64,000 bases of DNA from Pedobacter cryoconitis (GTDB taxonomy: Bacteria; Bacteroidota; Bacteroidia; Sphingobacteriales; Sphingobacteriaceae). Below the pieces are notes generated by a model. It had not been told where the DNA came from, ran no database searches, and saw only the letters and a program-made list of their open reading frames with translations. The stretch covers positions 1-64,000 of the forward strand of contig NZ_JACHCE010000013.1 of NCBI RefSeq assembly GCF_014200605.1, read 5' to 3'. A program made the translations under genes and the position numbers. This document shows positions 15,889 to 24,448 of the stretch, piece by piece (positions within the stretch are counted from its first letter, which is position 1; each line of letters begins with the position of its first letter).

Positions 15889-17143
15889 ATACTTGAAATT
15901 GATTGTTATTGTAAACGAGTTGAACTTTCCCTGTAAGGGTTTGATTTAATAAGGGGGTGTTTCTCGACTTCGAAAAATTAGTAGTGCTATTGTATTCCCA
16001 TTTCTCTGTCAGACCGAAAAGTACAAAATTAGCCTCTTCGCCGGCTGCAATAACAGGTACTGACAGTTTAAGTAATTTACGCGGATTAATGGAAAGTTTT
16101 TCAACAATCTGCGCAGCATCCAGTCCGGCTTTGACCAGTAAAGGCAATACGGTCTGTAAAGCAATAATCCCATAGGCTGCAATCTCAAATTCCACATTCT
16201 TAAATTCAGGTTCATGCGGACGGTGTTGTGAAGAAATAGCATCTATCGTACCGTCCTTTAATCCTGCCAGTAAGGCTTTAATATCTGATTTTCCACGCAG
16301 CGGCGGTTTAATTTTATAATTGCTGTCGAAATCATTCAGCAGTTCTTCTGTGAAGACCAGATGGTGAGCAGCAACATCACAAGAGATCTGCACACCGTCT
16401 TTTTTCGCTTTTTTAATCAGCGCAACAGCACCTGCTGTAGAAATATTGGTGATATGTACAGGCGCCTGATGATAAGCAGCCAGAAAGATATCTCTTGAGA
16501 TATGCATTTCTTCGGCCAGTGCAGGCACTCCCTTCATGCCAAGCAGTACGCTTGTTTTACTTTCATTCACCTGAGATTTACCAGCGATTGCCTTATTTTC
16601 AGGATGTACCATCAATAAACCATCAATGCCTTTGCAATATTGCAATGCACGGCTCATAAACCCATCATCTGTGATCGGTCTGGTCCCGTCAGTAAAAGCA
16701 ATTGCTCCTGCCTGCTGCATATCAAAAAGCTCTGCCATTTCTTTACCTTCCAGGTCATGACTGATTGCACCAAGCGGATAAACATCTACCAGGTTATTTT
16801 TTGATTTATTGATTATATATTCTACTTCTGCTTTGGAATGTACTACAGGTTTAGTATGCGGTAAAACAGCAAGACCAGTAAAACCTCCTGCCTGTGCAGC
16901 AGCAGTAGCTGTTTTTATATCTTCTTTGGTCTCAAAGCCCGGATCTCCAATAGAACAGTTCAGGTCAAAAAACCCTGGTGCAAGAAAAGCTCCTTTACCA
17001 TTGATTAATGTTTCATTTTCCAATGGTTTTAAAGTAGGCTCAATCTCAGCGATTTTTCCCTGTACCACACGAACATCACAGATTTTCTGGTTATGCTGAC
17101 TATTCGGATCGGTAATGGTTACGCCTGTGAGGAGAAGGTTCAT
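15881..17143 (-). CDS. Dihydroorotase-like protein lacking metal ligands (pseudo-enzyme)
   Basis: A 420-aa amidohydrolase-fold protein aligned to dihydroorotase over its whole length. The usual HxH-R segment of the first strand is replaced by DLNCSIGDPG; the barrel His of the LHISTA motif is Asn here (VHITNISTAG); and the catalytic ATDHAPH has become SSQHRPH. His in MVHPENK remains. Loss of these residues argues against catalysis. Non-catalytic dihydroorotases (PyrC') are known in Pseudomonas, where they hold together aspartate transcarbamoylase; a similar structural role is possible but unproven. The second dihydroorotase at 53897 keeps the active-site residues. Confidence 0.85.
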   Translation of the reverse strand: MNLLLTGVTITDPNSQHNQKICDVRVVQGKIAEIEPTLKPLENETLINGKGAFLAPGFFDLNCSIGDPGFETKEDIKTATAAAQAGGFTGLAVLPHTKPVVHSKAEVEYIINKSKNNLVDVYPLGAISHDLEGKEMAELFDMQQAGAIAFTDGTRPITDDGFMSRALQYCKGIDGLLMVHPENKAIAGKSQVNESKTSVLLGMKGVPALAEEMHISRDIFLAAYHQAPVHITNISTAGAVALIKKAKKDGVQISCDVAAHHLVFTEELLNDFDSNYKIKPPLRGKSDIKALLAGLKDGTIDAISSQHRPHEPEFKNVEFEIAAYGIIALQTVLPLLVKAGLDAAQIVEKLSINPRKLLKLSVPVIAAGEEANFVLFGLTEKWEYNSTTNFSKSRNTPLLNQTLTGKVQLVYNNNQFQVYG

Positions 17144-17149
17144 GTCTTT

Positions 17150-19174
17150 TTATGTTTTTAATTTGTTAAAAAATCGAATCAATAGGGCTTCAACGGCTAA
17201 AAAAACAGCACACAAAACTAGGCAAAGTTTCCATAACTCTGTGTGGTTATTTTCCACAGCTTTAATTGACAAATCGCCCCCGGCTTTTGTCATATTTACT
17301 TTATTAGCCCCGAAAATATGTTCAAGAGCTTTGTCATCAGCATAATGCAGGTCTGATTCTGCAAGTCCCTGATTAAATGCATAGGTGCTTAACAAGGAGT
17401 CTGCTTTATATAATTCAAAAATCCCGGGTGCTTTAATCTGATCCGCGATATACAATAAGGTCTGCCCGGGAACCTGTCTGACTTCGGGAATAACTTCCTG
17501 TTTACCAGAAACTAACCGCAGCGACTGGTTTGGGTTCATTCTGACCGGAGCAGCAGATAAATAATTACTTTGACCAATTGTATAGTATAAAGGCTGTTCC
17601 TGTATGCTGGTTAAAGCAATTTTATAAAGCAAAGGAACAAAAACGGGGTGCTGAGGCAGGTTACTATCTTTGACATTTAACGAAGCCGCACTTAAATATA
17701 ATTGCCCTGCTGCTAAGCGGTATTTACTAAAGAAAGGCTGGTTAAGCGGTAATCCCATTAAATCCTCTCTCCCACTTTTAGCAATTCCCGTGTATATAAA
17801 ATGGCGGTTTACTCTGGGCAGATCCAGTTTGGCCGGAATCTCTTCGAAAACATCATTAAAAACTTTATTCTTCAATGCAATTGTACTCACGTTTACCGTA
17901 TCCTTACTTAAGGTGATTTGCTGAGGAATTCCCAAAGCCTGTATAAAGGACGAATAAATAACTGGATTAACGTCCAGATCAGGAAAGATCACAACTGTAC
18001 CTCCGTTTTTCATATACGTTTTCAATTCCTGGGCCAGACCGCTTGAAGGTGTTTTCAGACCAGAAAGTACAATCAGATTATACTGGTGAAAATCGGCATA
18101 GGTAATTGCCGGTTCTGGCATACTGCTGAGTTTGAAATAAGGGTCCGCTCCAAAAAGTGCATTGATATATTTCCCGGAGCTTTCTCCGGTAAGCTGTAAA
18201 ATTTTCAATTCACTACTCACTTTAAAAGTAAAAGTCAGTTCATCATCAAAAGTGACCGGAAAATCTTTAATACTGATTTTTGCTTTTTGCCAGCCAGCCG
18301 ATAATCCGCTAAAGCTTAAAGTATCCCTGACCGATTTACCTGCCGGGATATTTAACGTTGCCAATGCTCTTTGCTGATTATTAATCGTCAATTTTACTGG
18401 AATTCCTGAACTGGCATTGGCCGAGTAGTTACGTAACTGTACTACAAATTTCTCCTGATCACCCGGTTTATGCGCAGGAGATAAAGACCAGACAGAATCT
18501 ACTGCAACATTAGGTATCGTGTTTGCATTTAACCTCACCAGGTTAATGGTATGCTTTGAATTAGTTTGAATAACCGATTTTCCGGCAAATTGCTGTTGAA
18601 AATCAGAGAGAATATAGTTGTACTGATTTCTTTTCCCCGCAGCTGTGTTATTGAGCCGGTTAATTACCTGCTGTAAATTGCGTTCTGCAGGAGAAATTTT
18701 AACTTCATCAATCAAATTAGTTAATTCCTCTAAATTAGCCAGGCGCTGATGCCGCCCTTCAAAATCGTTAGTCAATAGCTCAAATTTATCATTGAGCTGA
18801 AATTGTTTAGCTATTTCCTTTGCTTTACGTTTGGCTTCATCCAATAAAGACCCCTCCTTATTGACTGCTTCCATACTATAAGAATTATCAATATAAATCT
18901 GAACAAGACTTCCGTTTTCCAAAACGGCCGTTCCCGAAGACCAGTAGGGACGTGCAAAAGCAAGAACCAGAAAGATTACAGCTAATATCCGGCAGGCAAG
19001 AATCAACAAATTACGTAGTTTTTCTCTTGAAGAATGCTGTACTGTAACTGCCTTTAAGAAAGCGACATTGCTAAAATATATCTTCTTAAATTTTCGGAAA
19101 TTAAATAAATGAATAAGGATAGGAATGGCTACCGCCAGCAGAGAAAAAAGAAAACCTGGGTAGAGGAAATTCAT
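17150..19174 (-). CDS. BatA-type N-terminal double-transmembrane protein
   Basis: A 674-aa protein beginning with the BatA/TIGR02226 module: two hydrophobic helices (FLYPGFLFSLLAVAIPILIH and LILACRILAVIFLVLAFA) around the conserved LFNFRKFKKIYFSNVAFLK. A VWA-like stretch follows (VQIYIDNSYSMEAV), then a large periplasmic part with beta-rich and ThuA/GATase-like sequence (YNLIVLSGLKTP, GGTVVIFPDLDVN), and a C-terminal helix (LVLCAVFLAVEALLI). Members occur in Bacteroidota envelope-stress operons; the exact role is unknown. It starts its run, 6 bp before the dihydroorotase-like gene. Confidence 0.85.
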   Translation of the reverse strand: MNFLYPGFLFSLLAVAIPILIHLFNFRKFKKIYFSNVAFLKAVTVQHSSREKLRNLLILACRILAVIFLVLAFARPYWSSGTAVLENGSLVQIYIDNSYSMEAVNKEGSLLDEAKRKAKEIAKQFQLNDKFELLTNDFEGRHQRLANLEELTNLIDEVKISPAERNLQQVINRLNNTAAGKRNQYNYILSDFQQQFAGKSVIQTNSKHTINLVRLNANTIPNVAVDSVWSLSPAHKPGDQEKFVVQLRNYSANASSGIPVKLTINNQQRALATLNIPAGKSVRDTLSFSGLSAGWQKAKISIKDFPVTFDDELTFTFKVSSELKILQLTGESSGKYINALFGADPYFKLSSMPEPAITYADFHQYNLIVLSGLKTPSSGLAQELKTYMKNGGTVVIFPDLDVNPVIYSSFIQALGIPQQITLSKDTVNVSTIALKNKVFNDVFEEIPAKLDLPRVNRHFIYTGIAKSGREDLMGLPLNQPFFSKYRLAAGQLYLSAASLNVKDSNLPQHPVFVPLLYKIALTSIQEQPLYYTIGQSNYLSAAPVRMNPNQSLRLVSGKQEVIPEVRQVPGQTLLYIADQIKAPGIFELYKADSLLSTYAFNQGLAESDLHYADDKALEHIFGANKVNMTKAGGDLSIKAVENNHTELWKLCLVLCAVFLAVEALLIRFFNKLKT

Positions 19175-19191
19175 TAAAAACCAAAGGTATA

Positions 19192-19199
19192 AATTTTAT
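19192..19199 (-). promoter_or_regulatory. -7 promoter box of the BatA-type gene
   Basis: The minus strand reads TACCTTTG, a TAnnTTTG match, 17 bases before the ATG at 19174. Confidence 0.55.
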
Positions 19200-19340
19200 T
19201 ATATCATTCTGCAAAAAACAGAAATTTCGTAATTAAAACCAGGGATAATCAGAATCAGACAAAGGGGTGTTTTTAGCTAGGTTTTGCTAAGTACTATACC
19301 AGTACATAACGTAAAATGGCCAAAGATCCCCAATAAATGC

Positions 19341-20918
19341 TTACAGATATTTTTTCATCGCTGCATACAGATCGTCATCCAGCCCATAGACATCATTACG
19401 GTATTCAATTTTTCCGTTTTGAGCCCATGCAGTTTTATAATTGATAAATACAGAGATATTTTTCCTCGCACCAAACCATTTTGGTTTCAGCTGGAACACA
19501 TTCAAAGTATCTGCTTTTTTTGCCAGTTTTTTCCTGAAAATCCCCATTTTGGTTGTATCCACAGGTGGCAGGTTGACTTCCATTCTCAACTGATCATATT
19601 CAGAATTACTGCTGACCATTTTCTCTGCAAACTCTAAAGGTCTTTCTACCCTTACACATCCGTGGCTTATTGCACGGCTGGCCAGGCTAAATGCCGATTT
19701 ATTATTGGTATCATGCAGATAAATACTGGCCCCGTTATCAAACATAAATTTGAACTTGCCTAATGCATTTCCAGAGCCCGAACCCTGCTTAAACTGGAAA
19801 GGTAATTTCTCTCTTGAATATTTCCCCCACTGTATAGTATCCGTATCATTCACCAGTTTACCTTTATAATAAACTCTCATATTATTATTTGATAAATAAT
19901 AAGGGTCTCTGCTGGCCTGATAATAAATCTCATTCTTAGCAATACTAACCGGAATATTCCAGACAGGGTTAACTTCGATAGCGCTGAATTTACTTAACAG
20001 AATTGGGGTCTGATGATTTTTAGGTTTATCATCCGGCGAATGAGTTTTAGCATAAACTTTCATTTTCTCATCATAAGCCTTTTCACGTCTTGCGCCTACA
20101 CAAACTTTCATATGTGTCACTGTGTCCTGCTGTTTAAACCAGGTCAAAGAAAAATCAGGGATATTAACTTCAACATATTCTGAACTTAAACCCGGGATTT
20201 TCCATCTTGATCTTTCCATATTAACCTGGATAGCTTTAATGGCTACAGCATTACGGGAAGGATCTTTTTCCAGTTCAGCTAAGGTCTGCTGCAATACTTT
20301 ATAGTTTTCCGTAACAGGCTGAATGTCTTTTAATAATTTAGACAGACTTTTTGTCTCCAGTACTGAATTCATCGCTGCGCTGTCTGGCCTGCTGGTAGTT
20401 ACATAGTATCTATTGAGTACTTTTTTAGGAATTACACTGCCATAACCAACAAATGTGTCATATTTTAGCAGTGACGAAGCCGCCTGAAGTTCCAGATCGG
20501 CCAAAACAGGATAAACTTCACTGATATTTTTAAATTTATTAGCTGAAAGAGCCGTTAAAGATTGTGCAAGACCTTTATAGTGGAATATTTCAGGATTAAA
20601 TCCATGTACTTTGCTATTTTCAAGATAACTTTTCAGGGTATCTAATTCCCCGTTTATGTAAAAGCGGGTAACCAGTAAATTTTTTCGGTCATTATTTGTA
20701 TAAAAATTACCAATTACTTTAGGGTTACTTAATTTAGACTGTAAGGAATCAAGGTGACGGTTAAAAACTACATTATAGGCAGCGGTATCGAATTCTTTAT
20801 AAAGTTTGTTCTTAAAATGTTCTGATAAGATCAGACCGACCTCCGGTGTAGTTTTAAACCAGTTACAGGACGATAAAAAGAGGCAAACAGGTAAAATTAG
20901 TATAAGTACTTTTTTCAA
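19341..20918 (-). CDS. L,D-transpeptidase (YcbB/LdtD-like) lipoprotein
   Basis: A 525-aa cell-wall enzyme that makes 3-3 peptidoglycan cross-links or attaches proteins. It has a lipoprotein signal ending in LFLSSC (Cys18), then an N-terminal scaffold domain, a peptidoglycan-binding-like region, and the YkuD catalytic domain with HTPILLSKFSAIEVNPVWN and the active-site SHGCVRVERP (Cys421). The long N-terminal part places it with YcbB rather than the small ErfK type. It stands alone between non-coding stretches of 166 bp (19175-19340) and the his leader. Confidence 0.9.
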   Translation of the reverse strand: MKKVLILILPVCLFLSSCNWFKTTPEVGLILSEHFKNKLYKEFDTAAYNVVFNRHLDSLQSKLSNPKVIGNFYTNNDRKNLLVTRFYINGELDTLKSYLENSKVHGFNPEIFHYKGLAQSLTALSANKFKNISEVYPVLADLELQAASSLLKYDTFVGYGSVIPKKVLNRYYVTTSRPDSAAMNSVLETKSLSKLLKDIQPVTENYKVLQQTLAELEKDPSRNAVAIKAIQVNMERSRWKIPGLSSEYVEVNIPDFSLTWFKQQDTVTHMKVCVGARREKAYDEKMKVYAKTHSPDDKPKNHQTPILLSKFSAIEVNPVWNIPVSIAKNEIYYQASRDPYYLSNNNMRVYYKGKLVNDTDTIQWGKYSREKLPFQFKQGSGSGNALGKFKFMFDNGASIYLHDTNNKSAFSLASRAISHGCVRVERPLEFAEKMVSSNSEYDQLRMEVNLPPVDTTKMGIFRKKLAKKADTLNVFQLKPKWFGARKNISVFINYKTAWAQNGKIEYRNDVYGLDDDLYAAMKKYL

Positions 20919-20994
20919 AATGAGCGGTATTTAATTAAATTCAGCATCTTAATCTGCTGTACGACCATGCTAATCAAATAAAATGCCATATATT

Positions 20995-21024
20995 TTTGAT
21001 TTGTCAATTCTATCTATATATTTG
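20995..21024 (+). promoter_or_regulatory. his operon promoter
   Basis: The -7 box TATATTTG (21017-21024) matches TAnnTTTG exactly, and TTTG at 20995-20998 supplies a -33 element with an 18-bp spacer. Transcription would start near 21029, leaving a leader of about 165 bases before hisG. Confidence 0.7.
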
Positions 21025-21067
21025 TGAAAGTCAATGTGCAACGCATTATTGAATAGAGACATAAATT

Positions 21068-21124
21068 ATGAACAATATTTTGAACCATCATTCGCATTTG
21101 TACCATCGCCAGTTATGGCGATAG
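21068..21124 (+). CDS. Putative histidine-rich his operon leader peptide
   Basis: An 18-codon ORF inside the his leader encodes MNNILNHHSHLYHRQLWR, with four His codons in a seven-residue span. A ribosome translating it would stall when charged tRNA-His is scarce, the classic basis of attenuation. Its last codons form a hairpin, ATCGCC with GGCGAT (21105-21122), and an alternative CCAT/ATGG pairing overlaps it. There is no strong T tract after the hairpin, so translational rather than transcriptional attenuation is possible. No database support was checked. Confidence 0.65.
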   Translation: MNNILNHHSHLYHRQLWR

Positions 21125-21195
21125 ATATTTAATGTTTTGTACTTCAAGACTTGTTTCCGAATTATTTTCCTGTTTCATTCAATAATTTCAATCAA

Positions 21196-22047
21196 TTGAA
21201 AACACTTAAAATTGCTATCCAGAAATCTGGAAGGCTAAACGAAAAATCCGTAGAGATTCTTAAAAATTGTGGTTTATCATTCGAAAACTACAAAAGCTCA
21301 TTAATATCAACTGTTACTAATTTTCCTTTGGAAATCTTATTTCTGAGAGATGATGACATTCCCGAATATGTTCAGGACGGTATTGCCGATCTGGGTATTG
21401 TTGGCGAGAATGTAATTACAGAAGTGAATGCTGATGTTACCTATCTTCAAAAATTAGGTTTCGGAAAATGCACCCTTAAAATTGCTGTTCCAAACGAAAG
21501 TGATATTACAGATGTCAGCGGGCTGGAAGGTAAAGCAATCGCTACTTCTTACCCGGTAATCCTGCAAAAATATCTGGATGATAATAAGGTAAATGCAGTA
21601 GTACGTACGATTTCAGGGTCTGTAGAAATCGGGCCTGGTCTGGGCTTAAGTGATGCTATCTGTGATATTGTATCTACAGGAGGGACTTTAAAAAGCAACG
21701 GTCTGAAACCATTTGGTGAAGTGATGAAATCTGAGGCTGTTCTGATTGCCAGCAAAGGCATGGAATTGAACGAAGATGTGATAGAGTTACTCCAGAGAAT
21801 CCGCTCAGTACTGCGTGCTAAGGAGACAAAATATGTCGTACTGAATGTTGCCAAATCAAATCTTGAAAAAGTAGTGAGTTTACTTCCAGGTGTTAAAAGC
21901 CCTACGATCGTACCTCTTTTTGAAGAAGATTGGGTAGCTGTCCACTCGGTTATTGCAGAACAGGACTTCTGGGAAAAGATCAACAGCCTGAAAGCTGCTG
22001 GTGCAGAAGGAATTGTGGTCATGCCGATTGAAAAAATCATTTCATAG
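21196..22047 (+). CDS. hisG: ATP phosphoribosyltransferase (long form)
   Basis: The 283-aa first enzyme of histidine synthesis, joining ATP and PRPP to phosphoribosyl-ATP; it is usually feedback-inhibited by histidine. The start region KIAIQKSGRLNEKS, the GIADLGIVGENV stretch and the PRPP loop SGSVEIGPGLGLSDAICDIV are all typical. The length includes the C-terminal regulatory ACT-like domain, so it is a HisG_L without need for HisZ. The frame is open to 21151, but the TTG at 21196 (MKTLKIAIQK) gives the family N terminus. It heads hisGDCBHAF-IE. Confidence 0.93.
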   Translation: MKTLKIAIQKSGRLNEKSVEILKNCGLSFENYKSSLISTVTNFPLEILFLRDDDIPEYVQDGIADLGIVGENVITEVNADVTYLQKLGFGKCTLKIAVPNESDITDVSGLEGKAIATSYPVILQKYLDDNKVNAVVRTISGSVEIGPGLGLSDAICDIVSTGGTLKSNGLKPFGEVMKSEAVLIASKGMELNEDVIELLQRIRSVLRAKETKYVVLNVAKSNLEKVVSLLPGVKSPTIVPLFEEDWVAVHSVIAEQDFWEKINSLKAAGAEGIVVMPIEKIIS

Positions 22048-22111
22048 GCTCTCCTTATAATCACTTATTTTTTTTACAGTTAACCACTGGTTAGCATAAA
22101 AATATAAAACA

Positions 22112-23410
22112 TTGAAACTCTATAAGTATACTGATTTATCTGAACAGCGTATCGAAGAACTCTGTTTAAGACAACTGGCTGATGATACGAGCATTGCGGA
22201 AAGTGTAAAAGATATTATCGGACAGGTAAAAACATCAGGAGATCAGGCACTGAAAGATTATGCTTTAGCTTTTGACAAAGTAAATCTGGATCAGCTTTTT
22301 ATCACCAAAGAGGAAATCGCAAAGATTGCCTCGACCATACCTGATGATGCCCGGACCTCGATTGATACCGCTTATGCGAATATCAAAAAATTCCATGCAG
22401 CACAGCTGATTAAGGAAGCTAAGGTAGAAACCATGCCAGGAGTTTCCTGCTGGCGTGAGTCCAGGGCAATAGAACGTGTGGGTTTATATATTCCTGGTGG
22501 AACCGCTGTTTTACCCAGTACTTTTCTGATGCTTGGCATACCGGCAATCCTGGCAGGATGTAAAGAAATTGTGGTTTGTTCACCTCCTCAAAAAGACGGA
22601 AAAACCAATTGTTTTTTAGCTTACTGTGCCCAGCTTCTGGGTATTGAAAAGATCTTTCTGGCAGGTGGTGCCCAGGCCATCGCAGCGATGGCCTTTGGTA
22701 CAGCAAGCGTACCGAAAGTCTATAAGATTTTTGGACCTGGAAACCGTTATGTGACCCAGGCTAAACAACAGGTCCTGGCCTCAGGTATGACGGCTATTGA
22801 TATGCCTGCCGGTCCATCTGAAGTATTGGTTATTGCAGATGAAACCGCTAATCCTGCTTTTGTTGCCTCTGATCTTTTAGCACAGGCAGAACACGGAACA
22901 GATAGCCAGGCCATTTTAGTCTCCACATCCGAAACGCTCATTAATGAGACTATCAAACAAATTGAATCTCAGCTAAATGACCTGCCAAGGGCAGCTATTG
23001 CAGCTCAGGCTATCGCTAATTCTTATGCAATATTAGTTGAAAGCAAAACGCAGGCCATGGCTTTCAGTAATACCTATGCACCGGAACACTTAATTTTGGC
23101 TACAGATAATTATCAGGAACTAATCCCTGAGATTATCAATGCAGGTTCTGTTTTTCTAGGTAACCTGACTCCTGAAAGTGCCGGCGATTATGCCTCAGGT
23201 ACAAACCATACTTTACCAACCAGTGGTTTTGCCAAAGCTTATTCTGGCGTTTCTATTGATTCTTTTATCAAGAAAATCACCTTTCAGCATATCAGCCCTC
23301 AGGGTTTGGCAGCTATAGGCCCCACAGTTGAAGTTCTTGCAGCCGCAGAAGGGCTGCAGGCACACAAAAATGCAATCACCATTCGTTTAAAATCATCAGA
23401 TGGATATTAA
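22112..23410 (+). CDS. hisD: Histidinol dehydrogenase
   Basis: The 432-aa zinc, NAD-dependent enzyme that carries out the last two oxidations to histidine. Typical segments are VGLYIPGGTAVLPSTFLM, KIFGPGNRYVTQAKQ, DMPAGPSEVLVIAD, SDLLAQAEHGTDSQAILVS with zinc-ligand Gln/His, and the C-terminal catalytic GTNHTLPTSGFAKAYSG. It begins with TTG. It lies 64 bp after hisG and overlaps hisC by 11 bases. Confidence 0.96.
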   Translation: MKLYKYTDLSEQRIEELCLRQLADDTSIAESVKDIIGQVKTSGDQALKDYALAFDKVNLDQLFITKEEIAKIASTIPDDARTSIDTAYANIKKFHAAQLIKEAKVETMPGVSCWRESRAIERVGLYIPGGTAVLPSTFLMLGIPAILAGCKEIVVCSPPQKDGKTNCFLAYCAQLLGIEKIFLAGGAQAIAAMAFGTASVPKVYKIFGPGNRYVTQAKQQVLASGMTAIDMPAGPSEVLVIADETANPAFVASDLLAQAEHGTDSQAILVSTSETLINETIKQIESQLNDLPRAAIAAQAIANSYAILVESKTQAMAFSNTYAPEHLILATDNYQELIPEIINAGSVFLGNLTPESAGDYASGTNHTLPTSGFAKAYSGVSIDSFIKKITFQHISPQGLAAIGPTVEVLAAAEGLQAHKNAITIRLKSSDGY

Positions 23411-24446
23411 AAACCTACAACGCGAAAACATCAAAACCCTTCGCCCCTACTCTACCGCCAGAGATGAGTATAAAGGTCAGGCGAGCGTGTTTTTAGATGC
23501 AAATGAAAATAGCTATGGTTCTCCTTTACCGGAAAACTTTAACCGTTATCCTGATCCTCTGCAACTGGATCTCAAAGATGCAATCAGCAAAATAAAAGGC
23601 GTACCTATTGAAAATACTTTTTTAGGAAATGGCAGCGACGAAGCCATAGATCTTTTATTCCGCGCTTTCTGTAATCCGGGAAAGGACAACGTTATTATAT
23701 TACCGCCTACTTATGGCATGTATGAGGTTTCCGCAAATATCAATGATGTAGAAATCCGCAAAGTGAATTTATTGCCAAATTTCCAGTTAGACCTGGAAGG
23801 TATAGCAGAAGCAATCGATGAAAATACAAAGCTGATTTTTATCTGCTCACCAAATAACCCAACCGGGAATTCTATTGTCCGTACAGATATTGAGACTGTA
23901 TTAGCCAATTTCAACGGATTGGTTATCATTGATGAAGCCTATATTAATTTTGCTAAACAACGTACTTTCATCCAGGAATTAACTGAATACCCACAACTGG
24001 TTGTTTTACAGACTTTCTCGAAAGCCTGGGGACTTGCAGGTTTAAGATTGGGTATGGCTTTCGCTTCCAGCATCATTATTGACATTCTGAATAAGGTAAA
24101 AGCACCTTATAATATCAGTCAGTCTACACAGGACCTGGCATTGGCAGCGCTCCAAAATATTGGACAGGTCAATGAGTGGATTAAAACTACCGTGGCAGAA
24201 AGAGAACTTTTAAGTAAATCATTACTGGAATTAGCTATGGTCAAAAAGGTTTATCCTTCTGATGCGAATTTTATTCTGGCACAGGTAGATGATGCAAATG
24301 CCACTTATGACGCCCTGGTTGACCGTGGAATCATTGTCCGCAACCGTGCAAAAGTGACCTTATGTGAAGGCTGCCTGAGAATTACTGTTGGAACTCCAGC
24401 AGAAAACGAAATACTATTAACTGCTTTAAAATCGTTAACTAACTAG
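23400..24446 (+). CDS. hisC: Histidinol-phosphate aminotransferase
   Basis: A 348-aa PLP fold-type I aminotransferase converting imidazole-acetol phosphate to histidinol phosphate with glutamate. FLDANENSYG opens the domain; CSPNNPTGN and VIIDEAYINF hold cofactor contacts; Lys208 in QTFSKAWGLAGLRLG is the Schiff-base lysine; the final VRNRAKVTLCEGCLRITVG is the arginine-bearing end. The 11-base overlap with hisD and the 2-base gap before hisB indicate coupling. Confidence 0.96.
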   Translation: MDIKNLQRENIKTLRPYSTARDEYKGQASVFLDANENSYGSPLPENFNRYPDPLQLDLKDAISKIKGVPIENTFLGNGSDEAIDLLFRAFCNPGKDNVIILPPTYGMYEVSANINDVEIRKVNLLPNFQLDLEGIAEAIDENTKLIFICSPNNPTGNSIVRTDIETVLANFNGLVIIDEAYINFAKQRTFIQELTEYPQLVVLQTFSKAWGLAGLRLGMAFASSIIIDILNKVKAPYNISQSTQDLALAALQNIGQVNEWIKTTVAERELLSKSLLELAMVKKVYPSDANFILAQVDDANATYDALVDRGIIVRNRAKVTLCEGCLRITVGTPAENEILLTALKSLTN

Positions 24447-24448
24447 AC

